This document shows positions 1-8,308 of a stretch of 49,321 nt of DNA, in pieces. The stretch covers positions 1 through 49,321 of the forward strand of contig NZ_RXFQ01000028.1 in the NCBI RefSeq assembly GCF_003951285.1. The letters run 5' to 3'. The position numbers were made by a program, and so were the translations under genes. This DNA comes from Variovorax beijingensis. Lineage in GTDB: Bacteria > Pseudomonadota > Gammaproteobacteria > Burkholderiales > Burkholderiaceae_C. The notes beneath the pieces are model-generated. The model was not told where the DNA came from and made no database searches. It saw only the letters and a program-made list of their open reading frames with translations. Numbering within the stretch: the first letter of the stretch is position 1; each line of letters opens with the position of its first letter.

Positions 1-945
1 ATGGCTCTCCTGCCATTGCCCCAGATAGCCAGGATGCACGTAGTAGACGTTGTTGGCGCTCGCGCCGCTGCCACGGCCGCTCTTGTAATAGTTGCTCGCT
101 TCGGCGATCAGGTCGCTCCGATCGCAGAACACGCCGATCGCGTAGACGGTGCAGATGTTGGCCAGGTCCCAGTTCGCCCAGTAGTGGGTGACCTTTCTGG
201 TCTCCGTGCCGTTGTGGTTGACCAGGAAGTCGTGCGCCTTCGGGTAGAACACGTTCAGCAGCATGGTCTGGAAACGCGCGACGTCCTCCTTCGCCCAGCC
301 GGGGTAGGTCCGCATCAGTTCCGCGGCGTTGGCCCATTGGTTGCCGTAGAGGCCCGAGGCGAGGTAGACGTTGGAGTCGCCGCCCAGTTCGGTCAAGGTC
401 GACGACCATGCGTTGAGGAACTCCACCGCCTTCTTCGCGTAGCTCTCGTCGTTCGTGATCTTCCAGCGCAATGCGAGGTGAAGGGCGCGCACAAAGTCGC
501 CGACCATCTGCCAATAGTTCTCGCCGTCGACACCGCGCGTCACCAACGCCAGGGGGCGCGGCTTCGCATCGAGGTTGGTGTTGTTCGTCTTGAGCATCAT
601 GTTCAAGCCGCCCACCCAGAGCTCCGCTTTGGCGGCCAGCTTGTCTCGGATGCGCTGCAGGTCGACCTCGGTGACCAGCAGGCCGGGGTGCGTGATCTTT
701 TGTACTCCGGGCTCAGGGGTGGTCGGCCCGGGCGCTGGGGTGTCGGGAGTATCGACACCTGCGACGGCATCAGGGGTGGCACCCGGTGGCTGCTGCGCGG
801 CAACTCCCCCTATCGGCGAAAAACTTCCGCTGCTGCCACCACCGCAAGCCGTCGTGCCAAGGGCGAGTGCACTCGCGGTGCCGATGAAGAAGGTGCGGCG
901 ATCCAGCAGGGCGACATCTTTGTCGTCATTCGAAAAGTGCGTCAT
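1..945 (-). CDS. Alginate lyase family protein, exported (5' part, cut by window edge)
   Basis: The minus strand is open from an ATG at 945 down to base 1, giving 315 residues with no stop, so the C-terminus lies outside the window. The N-terminus has a twin-arginine-like motif (DRRTFF, residues 15-20), a hydrophobic stretch and a lipobox-like TTAC ending at Cys34, followed by a Pro/Thr-rich linker to about residue 75. The rest resembles the helical alpha/alpha-toroid of alginate lyase family proteins, with conserved-looking motifs GLYGNQWANAAE, NHNGT and THYWANWDLAN. These enzymes cleave uronate polysaccharides by beta-elimination in the periplasm or outside the cell. The substrate cannot be told from this fragment. 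The plus strand is also open here for 358 codons, but its product is Val/Arg-rich and resembles nothing, so it is a shadow. Confidence 0.8.
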   Translation of the reverse strand, partial: MTHFSNDDKDVALLDRRTFFIGTASALALGTTACGGGSSGSFSPIGGVAAQQPPGATPDAVAGVDTPDTPAPGPTTPEPGVQKITHPGLLVTEVDLQRIRDKLAAKAELWVGGLNMMLKTNNTNLDAKPRPLALVTRGVDGENYWQMVGDFVRALHLALRWKITNDESYAKKAVEFLNAWSSTLTELGGDSNVYLASGLYGNQWANAAELMRTYPGWAKEDVARFQTMLLNVFYPKAHDFLVNHNGTETRKVTHYWANWDLANICTVYAIGVFCDRSDLIAEASNYYKSGRGSGASANNVYYVHPGYLGQWQESH

Positions 946-1621
946 TTGTCTAAAATGTGTAAACAAATAATTCTGCAAACTGCATGCCATCCGCCTCGAT
1001 GGCCCGATGAAATGAAATCGGTAAAACCGATGGACGCATTGCGCGCGTTGCGAGAGACATGCAGCGGCAAGAAGTGACATTCGTTGTCACATGAGACGCC
1101 GACGACACGACATTGAATGTCACTGCCTCTTGCCATGTACGCACCGATTCAGAAGCCCGTGCGGTATCGACCTGCGCGACAGGACAAGGCGCTCATGAGT
1201 GTGAGCTGTACAGAGGCCGCAATGAGCCTTGAATTGCCTCTGAAAATGAGCGACTGAATTTCATTTTCGGAATGACCAAGAGCACTGCAACTTGCTTGCG
1301 TTCTCTCCATTTCGATGACGCAGCGATGCCGATGCTGAACACTGGCTCACCCGTTCGCGGTATTCGGGAACTCCTCGATGTATCCAAGCACTTCCTCCGC
1401 CGAGAAGCCGTTCGTCGCTGCCGTGTCGAGGTTGTACCGTGCTTCCTCATGAAAGAACTGAAGCGCCGAGTCGAGTCTCAAGCAGCCGATGGGACTGAAG
1501 GCGCCGACCATGAAGAGCGGCAGGACCAAGCTATCTGAGTCCCGCAGTCCTGAGCGCTGGAGAATGTACTTTCTCCCCTCGCCTTTCGTTGATCGCCTTG
1601 GAATCCGACCTCCGCAAGGAG
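946..1621. other. No confident gene; probably decayed sequence
   Basis: Upstream of the alginate-lyase-like gene there are only short overlapping open frames on both strands. A minus-strand frame around 1347-1628 encodes a plausible but unrecognised peptide (FHEEARYNLDTAATNGF). It lies just downstream of the broken IS3-type gene and may be part of an old insertion. I see no RNA gene or clear terminator. Confidence 0.4.
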
Positions 1622-1891
1622 TCCTCAATCATGCAAAGCAGTTCGCCCAATATTTGGAGACTGCACTGGCCGATCTTTCCCCTGCCGATGAAGATGACCG
1701 AGTTTGGTTGACCGCGAGGGTCTCCGGCCCGCATAGCCTTTTGGCAAATCGAGCTTCTACTGGTATTCGTTGTACCAGCCCTTCAAAGAACCCTTTGTTG
1801 GATAGCCCAGTTGCCGGATGGTGGGTCTGACGCGCTCTCCCAGCTTGATGTAGAGCTCAACGGCTCGAATCCGACCTTCGTAGGAGTACAT
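1622..1891 (-). pseudogene. IS3-family transposase OrfA remnant
   Basis: An ATG at 1891 has a strong ribosome binding site (AGGAGG, six bases upstream). It opens a frame encoding MYSYEGRIRAVELYIKLGER, a typical IS3-family OrfA helix-turn-helix start, continuing through RPTIRQLGYPTKGSLKGWY. The frame hits a TAG at about 1757 after NEYQ. The same frame then continues with KLDLPKGYAGRRPSRS, which still resembles OrfA, before it ends near 1622. No OrfB with a DDE domain follows, so this is a dead fragment. The element's ends were not found. Confidence 0.75.
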
Positions 1892-1972
1892 GAACCACCT
1901 CCTGGCAGTCCAATTTTTCGTCCGCTCCCCGATCCGGGGTCGGGCCATCATTCGCCATCAATGCTGGTATGT

Positions 1973-2431
1973 CTACTTATCACCAATGACCGCGACAGCA
2001 GACACCTCGATCATCATTCCGACGAAAGGCAGGCTATGCACCGTGATAGACGTGCTCGCAGGGAAGTTGCCATCGGGCCAGAACTCGTGGCGAATCGGAA
2101 TGAGCGGCTCCAGAAGCCTAGGGTCGGTCAGATAGACAGTGATGTTGACGACGTCTTTCATGCTGCCACCAGCGCGTTTGACCGCTGCGTCGATGGCTCG
2201 GAAGATCACGCGAGCCTGGCCTTCAAAGTCGCCGGCCATCGATTTTCCCTGTTCATCCCTTATGCCGACTTGACCCGATATCCAGACAGTCTTTCCACCT
2301 TGCGTGGCCACTGCGGTGGAATACCCCCGGGGCTGCCCAGCTTCTGATTTGAGGTACTCGCGGGCGTTCGCGGTCGTCGCCAGAAAAAGCGAACTGCATA
2401 GTGTCGCGAGCAGTGCATGACGAAATTTCAT
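1973..2431 (-). CDS. RidA-family (YjgF/YER057c/UK114) protein with signal peptide
   Basis: The start is ATG 2431 with AGGAG five bases upstream, giving 152 residues; an ATG eight codons earlier lacks such a site. Residues 1-23 form a signal peptide (MKFRHALLATL...TTANA). The rest is a RidA fold: VWISGQVG near the middle, then VVNITVYLTD, and a C-terminus (SLPFVGMMIEVSAVAV) matching the usual LV..A.VEIEA.A ending. Classical RidA hydrolyses reactive 2-aminoacrylate imines in the cytosol, so an exported version is unusual and its substrate is unknown. It is the last gene of the minus-strand cluster with the HbpS/GlcG-like, Bug and flavin reductase-like genes. The family is clear; the role is inference. 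Confidence 0.85.
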   Translation of the reverse strand: MKFRHALLATLCSSLFLATTANAREYLKSEAGQPRGYSTAVATQGGKTVWISGQVGIRDEQGKSMAGDFEGQARVIFRAIDAAVKRAGGSMKDVVNITVYLTDPRLLEPLIPIRHEFWPDGNFPASTSITVHSLPFVGMMIEVSAVAVIGDK

Positions 2432-2509
2432 ATCCACTCCTAATTTAGAGAGCAAGTTTCAATGGGGCGATGGAGGTAATGCGCACTTGGTATCGATGCC
2501 CGCAAGCCT

Positions 2510-3037
2510 TCATCGCCCCATCGCGGCAACACCGCCAGTTGCTACGACCGAGTCCTGATCCGGGGAACCACCCGAAGCGCCGATAGCACCGACGATCAGG
2601 CCCCCTTGCATCAGCGGAATACCGCCTTCAACAGCATTCGCGTGGGGCAACGTGAGAATGCGCAGGCCGGCGCCGCCAGCTGCCAGCGCATCCTGGAACG
2701 CCTTGGTCGGACGGCGGTACATCGCGGCTGACACCGCCTTGTTCTGGGCGACCAGAATGCTGGCGTTCTGCGTGTTGTCCATCTTCTCGAAGGCCACGAG
2801 GTTGCCGCTGGTGTCCACCACCGCCACGGCCATGGGAACGTTGATTCGACGGGCTTCGGCAATCGCAGCACCAATGGCACGACGGGCCTGCTCGAGATTG
2901 ATGTTGCCGCCGTACTGCGGGACTGCTGCCGCGGCAGGTGCGGCTGCAGGCGTGGGTGCTTGCGCGATGGCCAGCCCGCTTCCGCCGCATACAGTGAGCG
3001 CAGCGACGAGGGATACGATGTTGCGGATAGTGATCAT
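2510..3037 (-). CDS. GlcG/HbpS family heme-binding-like protein, exported
   Basis: The start is ATG 3037, preceded by GGAGG eight bases upstream, and gives 175 residues. The open frame runs 58 codons further upstream, but that part is arginine-rich and has no such site. Residues 1-27 are a signal peptide ending AIAQA, followed by an Ala/Pro linker. The domain begins at NINLEQARRAIGAAIAEARR and contains VAVVDTSGNLVAFEKMD, the GGIPLMQGG..VGAIGASGG motif and SPDQDSVVATGGVAAM. This is the GlcG/HbpS (DUF336) signature. Members bind heme or small ligands and often occur beside glycolate or aromatic catabolism genes. It lies between the Bug and exported RidA genes in one transcription direction. Ligand unknown. 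Confidence 0.88.
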   Translation of the reverse strand: MITIRNIVSLVAALTVCGGSGLAIAQAPTPAAAPAAAAVPQYGGNINLEQARRAIGAAIAEARRINVPMAVAVVDTSGNLVAFEKMDNTQNASILVAQNKAVSAAMYRRPTKAFQDALAAGGAGLRILTLPHANAVEGGIPLMQGGLIVGAIGASGGSPDQDSVVATGGVAAMGR

Positions 3038-3207
3038 GGTTAATTCCTCCGGGTGAAAAATGACAGAAGCGCGCGCACGCATGTGCATTTCTCGGCGGTG
3101 CGCACTTCCCTTTGTTGATGCAAGTCGTCCAGTTGCGACCGCTGCCGCGACATCCCCGACATTCGGTCTTCGAGCTCTGATCTCGCAGCTTGGGCTTATG
3201 CGTGTCT

Positions 3208-4194
3208 TCACTCTGCTGAGATCTTGTTGTCCTTTACCACTTTCTCCCAGCGACGAGAATCGTTGGTCAGGAAACTCGCGAACTGGACCGGCGAATCGCC
3301 CGCTGGAACAAGACCCATATCAGCCAGGAACTTACTGAACTCCTCGGAGGCAGTTACGCCGCGCGCGGCCGCAGCCAACTGGTCGGCGATGCTCTGTGGA
3401 GTGCCCTTCAGGACGAAGAGCGCGTGCCAGGAGTCACCGTCGAATCCCGGGAACATTTCAGCAACGGCCGGGACTTCGGGCAGGCTCTTGATGCGGGCAG
3501 CACTCGAGACGGCGAGCGCGCGCAGCTTTCCTGTCTTGAGATACTGCAGGACGTCGGCGACGGGGCTGAACGCCGTGTCGATCGAGCCGCCAAGGAGATC
3601 AACCAAACCGCCGTCCTTGTAGGGCACGTGGGTCATGGATACTCCCGCGTTGTTGCAGAAGTAGGTCATGGCCACATGAGGGGCAGTCGCGACACCGTAG
3701 GAGCTGTAGTTCAGCCGCCCGGGAGTTCGCTTCGCTTCCTGGATCAGGTCGGACAGGTTCTTGAGCTTCGAGTCGGACCTCACGACGAGCACAAACGGAA
3801 TTGCCAGCGTTCGAGTGACCGGGATCAGATCACTGACCTGGTACGGCAACTTCTTGTACACATGCGGGTTGATCGAGAGCGTGACATTTGCCGTGTACAA
3901 GAGGTTGTAGCCGTCCGGTCGCGTGGCGACGAACTGCTGTGCACCCACGATGGTGCTTGCCCCGGGCTTGTTGTCGACGATGACGGGTTGGTCCAGCGTT
4001 TTTGACATCCGCTCTGCGACAAATCGGGCGGAAACGTCAGGCGCGGTGCCCGCGGGAAACGGCACGATCATGCGTATCGGACGGCTGGGGTATTTCTCTT
4101 GCGCAAACGCGGGCGCTTGCGTCAGTCCGTACACGACAGCCGGAGTCCCTACGGCATGAGTAAATAACATCGAAGCAAAATCTCTGCGATTCAT
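3208..4194 (-). CDS. Bug/TctC family tripartite tricarboxylate solute-binding protein
   Basis: ATG 4194 gives 328 residues starting MNRRDFASMLFTHAVGTPAV, a Tat-like or Sec signal ending FAQ. The mature part begins YPSRPIRMIVPFPAGTAPD, the beta1 ligand loop typical of Bug proteins, followed by VIVDNKPGAST and the conserved THVPYKDGG. Bug proteins are periplasmic receptors for carboxylates and aromatic acids, expanded in Burkholderiales and mostly without dedicated TctAB membrane genes; none is seen here. It lies 275 bp downstream of the flavin reductase-like gene and 170 bp upstream of the HbpS-like gene. Ligand unknown; the neighbouring reductase suggests an aromatic or heterocyclic compound. 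Confidence 0.92.
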   Translation of the reverse strand: MNRRDFASMLFTHAVGTPAVVYGLTQAPAFAQEKYPSRPIRMIVPFPAGTAPDVSARFVAERMSKTLDQPVIVDNKPGASTIVGAQQFVATRPDGYNLLYTANVTLSINPHVYKKLPYQVSDLIPVTRTLAIPFVLVVRSDSKLKNLSDLIQEAKRTPGRLNYSSYGVATAPHVAMTYFCNNAGVSMTHVPYKDGGLVDLLGGSIDTAFSPVADVLQYLKTGKLRALAVSSAARIKSLPEVPAVAEMFPGFDGDSWHALFVLKGTPQSIADQLAAAARGVTASEEFSKFLADMGLVPAGDSPVQFASFLTNDSRRWEKVVKDNKISAE

Positions 4195-4469
4195 GTGAAT
4201 ACCCTCAGCTTGATGGATGGCCGGTTTTTCCGTTGTTGGGAGATAGAAGCAAGATGAATTCGAGGCTGTCGCGGCGGCCCACTCAATGCGGCAACGCAGC
4301 CTTGGCATGTACGATCCATGCTTGGGGCGTGCCGATCTCGAGCTGTATGTCTGACCGGTAACTGCGCTCGGCGACGGGATGAGCGCAATTCCTGCGGAGG
4401 CTGAAGCACCTTTCGGATTCCTCATTTCGGCATCCATGACGCACAAGCCCACGAGCCGCATTCCGAGAC

Positions 4470-5168
4470 TTAGCTGTTCATCGCGCTGGGCTTCAGTTCT
4501 GCCGCGCTCAAGGTTGGCGGAAGCATCTGGAAGCGGTCGGTGATTCGGGCGTACGTGCCGGGGCTCGAAAGCCGCCCGATGGTGTCGAGCGCTCCCAAGT
4601 TCACGTGCAGTTGTTCGTTGAACACGCCCTCGCGGTAGTGCGCATAAACGACTTCACCCACCACGAGTCGGTGGCCTGAACCGCCGAGATCGTGCATCTG
4701 GGACAGGACGCACTCGAACTGGATCGGGAAGTTCACGATGCGCGGAGTCTGCACCTTCACGGACGGCTCGAGCGTGAACTGGGCCACCTCGAGTTCGCTG
4801 ACGTCCGCAGGATATTCAGGACCGCAGGCGTTCATCCCCTCCCGGTTCTCATAGTCAACGAGATGCGCCACGAACTCGCGCGACGCTTCGATGTTGACCA
4901 GCGTGTCTTTGGGCTCGCCTGCGCGTTGATACTGCGTAGGCGCAATGGAGAACATCACCATCATCGGATTGATACTGGCGATGTTGAAGAAGCTGAATGG
5001 CGCCGCATTCAGCCCCGCGGGGCCCTTCGTGCAGATGAGCGCGATGGGACGCGGAACGATCGCGCTGGTGATCAGCTTGGCTTGCTGCGAAGGATTGAGT
5101 GCCCTGCAGTCGAGCCCGTGGAATGCGTGTGAAGGGGGCGATTGCGGCATGGCTGCTGTCCGTGACAT
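4470..5168 (-). CDS. Flavin reductase-like domain (DIM6/NTAB) protein
   Basis: ATG 5168 gives 232 residues; a second ATG at 5150 (MPQSPPSH) is possible and matches the start of the broken paralogue at 14736. The core contains ITSAIVPRPIALICTKGPAG, NAAPFSFFNIASINPMMVMF and KDTLVNIEASREFVAHLVD, the FMN-binding split-barrel pattern of flavin reductase-like proteins. Such proteins supply reduced flavin to monooxygenases or act as FMN oxidoreductases. No monooxygenase is adjacent. It is first in a minus-strand cluster with Bug, HbpS-like and RidA genes, and a decayed RidA fragment lies just upstream. A frameshifted relative follows the intact RidA gene at 14288. Confidence 0.88.
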   Translation of the reverse strand: MSRTAAMPQSPPSHAFHGLDCRALNPSQQAKLITSAIVPRPIALICTKGPAGLNAAPFSFFNIASINPMMVMFSIAPTQYQRAGEPKDTLVNIEASREFVAHLVDYENREGMNACGPEYPADVSELEVAQFTLEPSVKVQTPRIVNFPIQFECVLSQMHDLGGSGHRLVVGEVVYAHYREGVFNEQLHVNLGALDTIGRLSSPGTYARITDRFQMLPPTLSAAELKPSAMNS

Positions 5169-5171
5169 TTA

Positions 5172-5281
5172 TCAGGCCGTTCGGCCCTGGTCGGTTGTTC
5201 GACGATTCCTTCGTCGATCCTTGACAATGGTGATCGCCTCGATCTCCACGCGCCCCCCATGACCAAGCCTGCGGTTTGGAA
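5172..5281 (-). pseudogene. RidA C-terminal remnant, frameshifted
   Basis: The minus strand encodes FQTAGLVMG in one frame and GRVEIEAITIVKD in the next. Together these match the C-terminus of the intact RidA at 14288 (FQAAALVMGARVEIEAIATVKD in two pieces). The frames join at a run of six C (plus strand, 5253-5258), so a single-base insertion in the homopolymer explains the break. Nothing of the RidA N-terminus remains. The fragment sits directly upstream of the intact flavin reductase-like gene, the same order as the RidA/flavin reductase pair near 14.3-15.0 kb. Confidence 0.75.
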
Positions 5282-5319
5282 TATTCGGGTTAGGCGTGAG
5301 CGCTGAGCGATGAACAATG

Positions 5320-5394
5320 AGCTTCACTCTATAGATTCAGTGATCGGGTGCAAAGCGACGATCTTGGAAATCATTTTTCCTTGAAATGGAAAAT
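5320..5394. promoter_or_regulatory. Conserved divergent operator block, copy A
   Basis: Between the minus-strand RidA/flavin reductase locus and a plus-strand lysR remnant. Read on the minus strand it begins TTTTCCATTTCAAGGAAAAA, continues TGATTTCC, and after about 35 bp has CTGAATCTATAGAGTG. It lines up without gaps with blocks at 7147, 12193 and 17311. The GGAAA...TTTCC dyad is the probable LysR-type operator, and the AT-rich stretch the probable -10 region. Confidence 0.6.
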
Positions 5395-5550
5395 TTGATT
5401 CACTCACTGAGCTATCGCTGTTGGTCCAGGCTGCGGGACATGGTGGCCTCAGCGGTGCATCCAGAGCGCTGGGGCTGTCGAATCCCGCGGCAACACGCTA
5501 CCTGGCCGCGCGTGAAGTCTGGGTCAGGGTCGGCTGGTGGAGCGCAAGCC
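5386..5550 (+). pseudogene. LysR-family regulator remnant (HTH region), frameshifted
   Basis: From an ATG at 5386 the DNA matches the start of the intact lysR at 7146. It has a 4-bp tandem duplication (CACTCACT), after which the reading frame gives ELSLLVQAAGHGG, SGASRALGLSNPAATRYLAA and, after another shift, GRLVERK. These correspond to ELSLFIQVAERGG, ALGLSNPAASRTLAS and RLVERN in the intact regulator. The effector-binding domain is missing; IS-like debris follows. It would have diverged from the flavin reductase/Bug/HbpS/RidA operon. Confidence 0.8.
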
Positions 5551-5803
5551 GTCAATCAACCACGCCCTTGCGCGTGATACGCCAGCAGAAGTGTGCGCAG
5601 CGATCTATGCGTCACCGAATTGGACATTCCAAGGCAGCATCGCCTCGTAGTCGTCGCGCCGGTCAGCGCGTAACGCTCGGCAATGAGCGCAGCGAGTTCT
5701 TCTACGGTGATGAAGGCAGTGACTGGCGGTGGCGACACGCCCGCTTGGATCGGACTGCCCCATCACCGCTCCTTCAGGCCACACGGAAAAAGCGCGGACG
5801 GGA

Positions 5804-5985
5804 TTAGTGCTGCACCACCGCGATGTCGATGCCCTCCAGCAACCAGTGCAACTGTTCGGCCGTGGGGGTGAGAACCACCTCGGCCGAGGGCCGCTTGAGC
5901 AACAGCAAGGATCGTTACGCTAACAACACAGGATCCTTACCGCAGCAGCGCCTGCGGTTGCTGAACACATAGGCACGCGAGCCGA
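5804..5985 (-). pseudogene. IS66-family TnpB remnant
   Basis: The minus strand encodes SRAYVFSNRRR, then after stops LLLKRPSAEVVLTPTAEQLH and WLLEGID, ending at TAA 5804. This is the order of the conserved middle and end of IS66-family TnpB (F.NRR...LLLKR...L...QL.WLL.G.D). The middle is lost and the frame is broken. A minus-strand frame at 5556-5738 (VTAFITVEELAALIAERYAL) may be further debris of the same insertion, but I could not place it. Confidence 0.6.
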
Positions 5986-6225
5986 ACGGATCCGGGCTCT
6001 TGCGCCCCACAACCAATCAGCCTCTCAATTCTGCGCACTTGCTCTGATGCCTACGTGTCCATGTAGCTCTACGCGGACGCGTAGCCTCGCGGCTCATCGC
6101 TCACTCAACAAGGGCGCGACTGATCGGCCGCGTCGAGACGGAGCATAAGGATTGGTTCCGCAGGCAGCCGCCCGAGAGGGAGATGGGGCGCTGAGCAGTT
6201 GTAGACACTTCAGCAGGCCAGAGCG
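5986..6225. other. Non-coding spacer, nothing recognised
   Basis: Lies between the IS66 debris and the 3' end of the intact lysR. Only short open frames without a recognisable product; no repeat or strong terminator stands out. Confidence 0.4.
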
Positions 6226-7146
6226 TCACATCCTCCCGGTCCACTTCCGCTCGTATTCATGGGCCGCAAATTCATCAACCATGAAGTTGATGAAAGAGCG
6301 AACCTTCGCAGACAAATGCTTCCGGCTGGGGTAGGCGATATTGATCGTGAGCTCTGGCAACTCCCACTCGTCCAGCACGGGCACCAAGCGACCGGCAACA
6401 ACATCGTCATAGAGGATGTAGCTGGGCTGCACCAGGATTCCATGGCCGTTCAGTGCGGCTGCCCTGAGCACTTGACCATCGTTTGACTCGAGCAGCCCGT
6501 GAACCGTCACTGACTCGCGCTGCGCGCCGCGAGTGAAGCTCAGCTCATTCGGATTCTTCGCATAGACGTATAGCAAAAGCGCGTGCAGTGGAAGCTCGCG
6601 CGGATGCTTCGGCACGCCTCGGTTGGCAAGGTATGCCGGGGATGCCGCCAGGAATCTCCGTGTCGTCCCCAAGCGACGAATCGTGATGGTGCTGTCTGGT
6701 TCCAACTCCCGGGTGCGGATTGCGACATCGATCCCGTTGTCGATCATGTCCAAGTATCTGTTCGCAGTTTCGATGTGCACCCGCAGTTGGGGATACAGCT
6801 GGTGGAAGCGCTGCAAACGAGGCGCAATGATCTGCATCGCGAAAGACAGCGAAGCGCTTACTCGTAGAACGCCTGAGGGATTGAGCGTTGCGCTTTGGAG
6901 CGCCGATTCCGCATCTTCCAGCTCATCGAGGATGTGCCGCGCACGTTCAAGGAACTCCTGACCCTCGCGTGTCAGGTACAGGCGACGCGTGTTTCGCTCG
7001 ACTAGCCGCACCTTGACGCGGTTCTCGAGAGAAGCCAAGGTGCGACTCGCGGCAGGATTGGACAAGCCCAACGCCTCGGCGGCCTTGCCGAGCCCCCCGC
7101 GCTCAGCAACCTGGATGAAGAGCGATAGCTCAGTGAATCGATCCAT
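6226..7146 (-). CDS. LysR-family transcriptional regulator (intact)
   Basis: ATG 7146 gives 306 residues, normal for the family; an upstream extension of the frame overlaps the divergent promoter and is rejected. The N-terminal winged helix includes ELSLFIQVAERGGLGKAAEA, LGLSNPAASRTLASLE and RLVERNTRRLYLT. The effector domain starts at GVLRVSASLSFAMQIIAPRL. It diverges from the Bug-DUF1028 array with a 124-bp intergenic region carrying operator block B. Broken lysR copies sit at the equivalent place next to blocks A and D, and block C has only a possible few-codon trace. This may therefore be the one surviving regulator of several operons; that is inference. The effector is unknown. Confidence 0.93.
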   Translation of the reverse strand: MDRFTELSLFIQVAERGGLGKAAEALGLSNPAASRTLASLENRVKVRLVERNTRRLYLTREGQEFLERARHILDELEDAESALQSATLNPSGVLRVSASLSFAMQIIAPRLQRFHQLYPQLRVHIETANRYLDMIDNGIDVAIRTRELEPDSTITIRRLGTTRRFLAASPAYLANRGVPKHPRELPLHALLLYVYAKNPNELSFTRGAQRESVTVHGLLESNDGQVLRAAALNGHGILVQPSYILYDDVVAGRLVPVLDEWELPELTINIAYPSRKHLSAKVRSFINFMVDEFAAHEYERKWTGRM

Positions 7147-7220
7147 TTTTCCGACTTTTGGAAATGTGAATTCCGGGCTGGGTGGTTTGTGTCCTGATTG
7201 TGAAATTCTAAAGTGTGGCT
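7147..7220. promoter_or_regulatory. Conserved divergent operator block, copy B
   Basis: Starts next to the lysR start codon. It contains TTTTCC, then GGAAATGTGAATTCC at 7160-7174 (an imperfect dyad), and TGTGAAATTCTAAAGTG about 20-30 bp further, which looks like the promoter core for the Bug gene at 7271. Block C has nearly the same TGTGAAATTTTAAAGT at the same distance. Confidence 0.6.
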
Positions 7221-7270
7221 CCCCGGTTCGGTACATGGGTCTTATCCGAATCGTCCACTTTGGAGAAAGT

Positions 7271-8254
7271 ATGAGCATCAATCGTTTCCGTGCGGTTCTT
7301 TCCCGCCGTACCGCGTCTGTACTCACGGCAGCAATGCTCGTCGGCGGCTCTGTCTTTGCCCAGACGACGTTTCCGACGAAGCCCATCCGGCTGGTCGTCG
7401 CGACGCCGGCAGGAACGTCACCGGACGTTTCAGCCCGATTCGTTGCAGAGCGCCTCTCCAGGGATCTCGGACAGCCGGTACTCGTGGACAACAAGCCGGG
7501 GGCGAGCTCGATCATTGGCGCGGACGCGGTAGCCAAGGCCCCCGCCGACGGATATACGCTTTTTTACGGCACAGCTCCGGCGATCTCGCTCAACCCGCAT
7601 TTGTTTACCAAGCTGCCATACAAGTCTTCCGACTTTGCACCAATCATCCACCTCGTGGATGTTCCTTTTGTGTTGAGCGTTCGCGCGAACTCCCCGTACA
7701 AGTCGGTCGATGAGGTATTGCAAGCTGCCAAGCAGCAGCCCGGTAAGCTGACCTACGCGTCACATGGGCCGGGCACCCCAAACCATGTTGCGATGCTGGA
7801 GCTATTGCAGAAGACGGGCGCAACGATGACGCACGTGCCATACAAGGATGGAGGCATTCTGGACCTCATGAGTGGAGTCGTGGATTGGGCGTTCGTCGCC
7901 TCGGCCGATGCCATTCCTCAGATCAAGGGAGGAAAGCTGCGAGCGCTGGCAGTTTCCGCGAACGGACGTATGCCGAGTCTGCCTGGCGTCCCCGCCTTGT
8001 CCGAGAGCTTTCCCGGCAGTCAGCTCTACTCGTGGAACGGCATTCTGGCGCCGCGTGGCACCCCTGCGGAAGTCGTGGATCGCTTGTCGGCGCCACTGCA
8101 GAAGATCGCAGCGTCGAATGAGTTTCGGCAGTACCTGCTCGAACTTGGCTTGATTCCCGCCGGGGGAACACCAGCAGAGTTTCGTTCGTTCCTGGCCAAG
8201 GATTTTGAAAACTGGGGAGCAGTCGTAAAACAGAACGGAATTCGGCTCGACTGA
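7271..8254 (+). CDS. Bug/TctC family solute-binding protein (array copy 1)
   Basis: ATG 7271, with GGAGAAAGT directly upstream, gives 327 residues. Signal peptide MSINRFRAVLSRRTASVL...SVFA, then QTTFPTKPIRLVVATPAGTS. Bug hallmarks are LGQPVLVDNKPGASSIIGAD, YKSSDFAPIIHL and MTHVPYKDGGILDLMSG. Very similar to the product at 9060: both start MSIN.FR, share the SRRTASV region, and end AVVK..IRLD. Followed after 54 bp by a DUF1028 gene, and the pair is repeated. Periplasmic receptor; ligand unknown. Probably controlled by the divergent LysR. Confidence 0.93.
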   Translation: MSINRFRAVLSRRTASVLTAAMLVGGSVFAQTTFPTKPIRLVVATPAGTSPDVSARFVAERLSRDLGQPVLVDNKPGASSIIGADAVAKAPADGYTLFYGTAPAISLNPHLFTKLPYKSSDFAPIIHLVDVPFVLSVRANSPYKSVDEVLQAAKQQPGKLTYASHGPGTPNHVAMLELLQKTGATMTHVPYKDGGILDLMSGVVDWAFVASADAIPQIKGGKLRALAVSANGRMPSLPGVPALSESFPGSQLYSWNGILAPRGTPAEVVDRLSAPLQKIAASNEFRQYLLELGLIPAGGTPAEFRSFLAKDFENWGAVVKQNGIRLD

Positions 8255-8308
8255 TGGAGCCAAACGGAAAGCGTCAATCTCACCAATTCAAAAACGGAGT
8301 TTTTAGTC

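Noticed and set aside
1..1077. Long plus-strand open frame (358 codons) at the left edge
   Set aside because: It is the shadow of the minus-strand alginate-lyase-like gene, which has clear motifs and a signal peptide; the plus-strand product is Val/Arg-rich and unlike any family.
6989..7270. Upstream extension of the first Bug gene over the divergent promoter
   Set aside because: It overlaps the lysR start in antisense and lacks a signal peptide at its beginning; ATG 7271 has both a ribosome site and a signal peptide.
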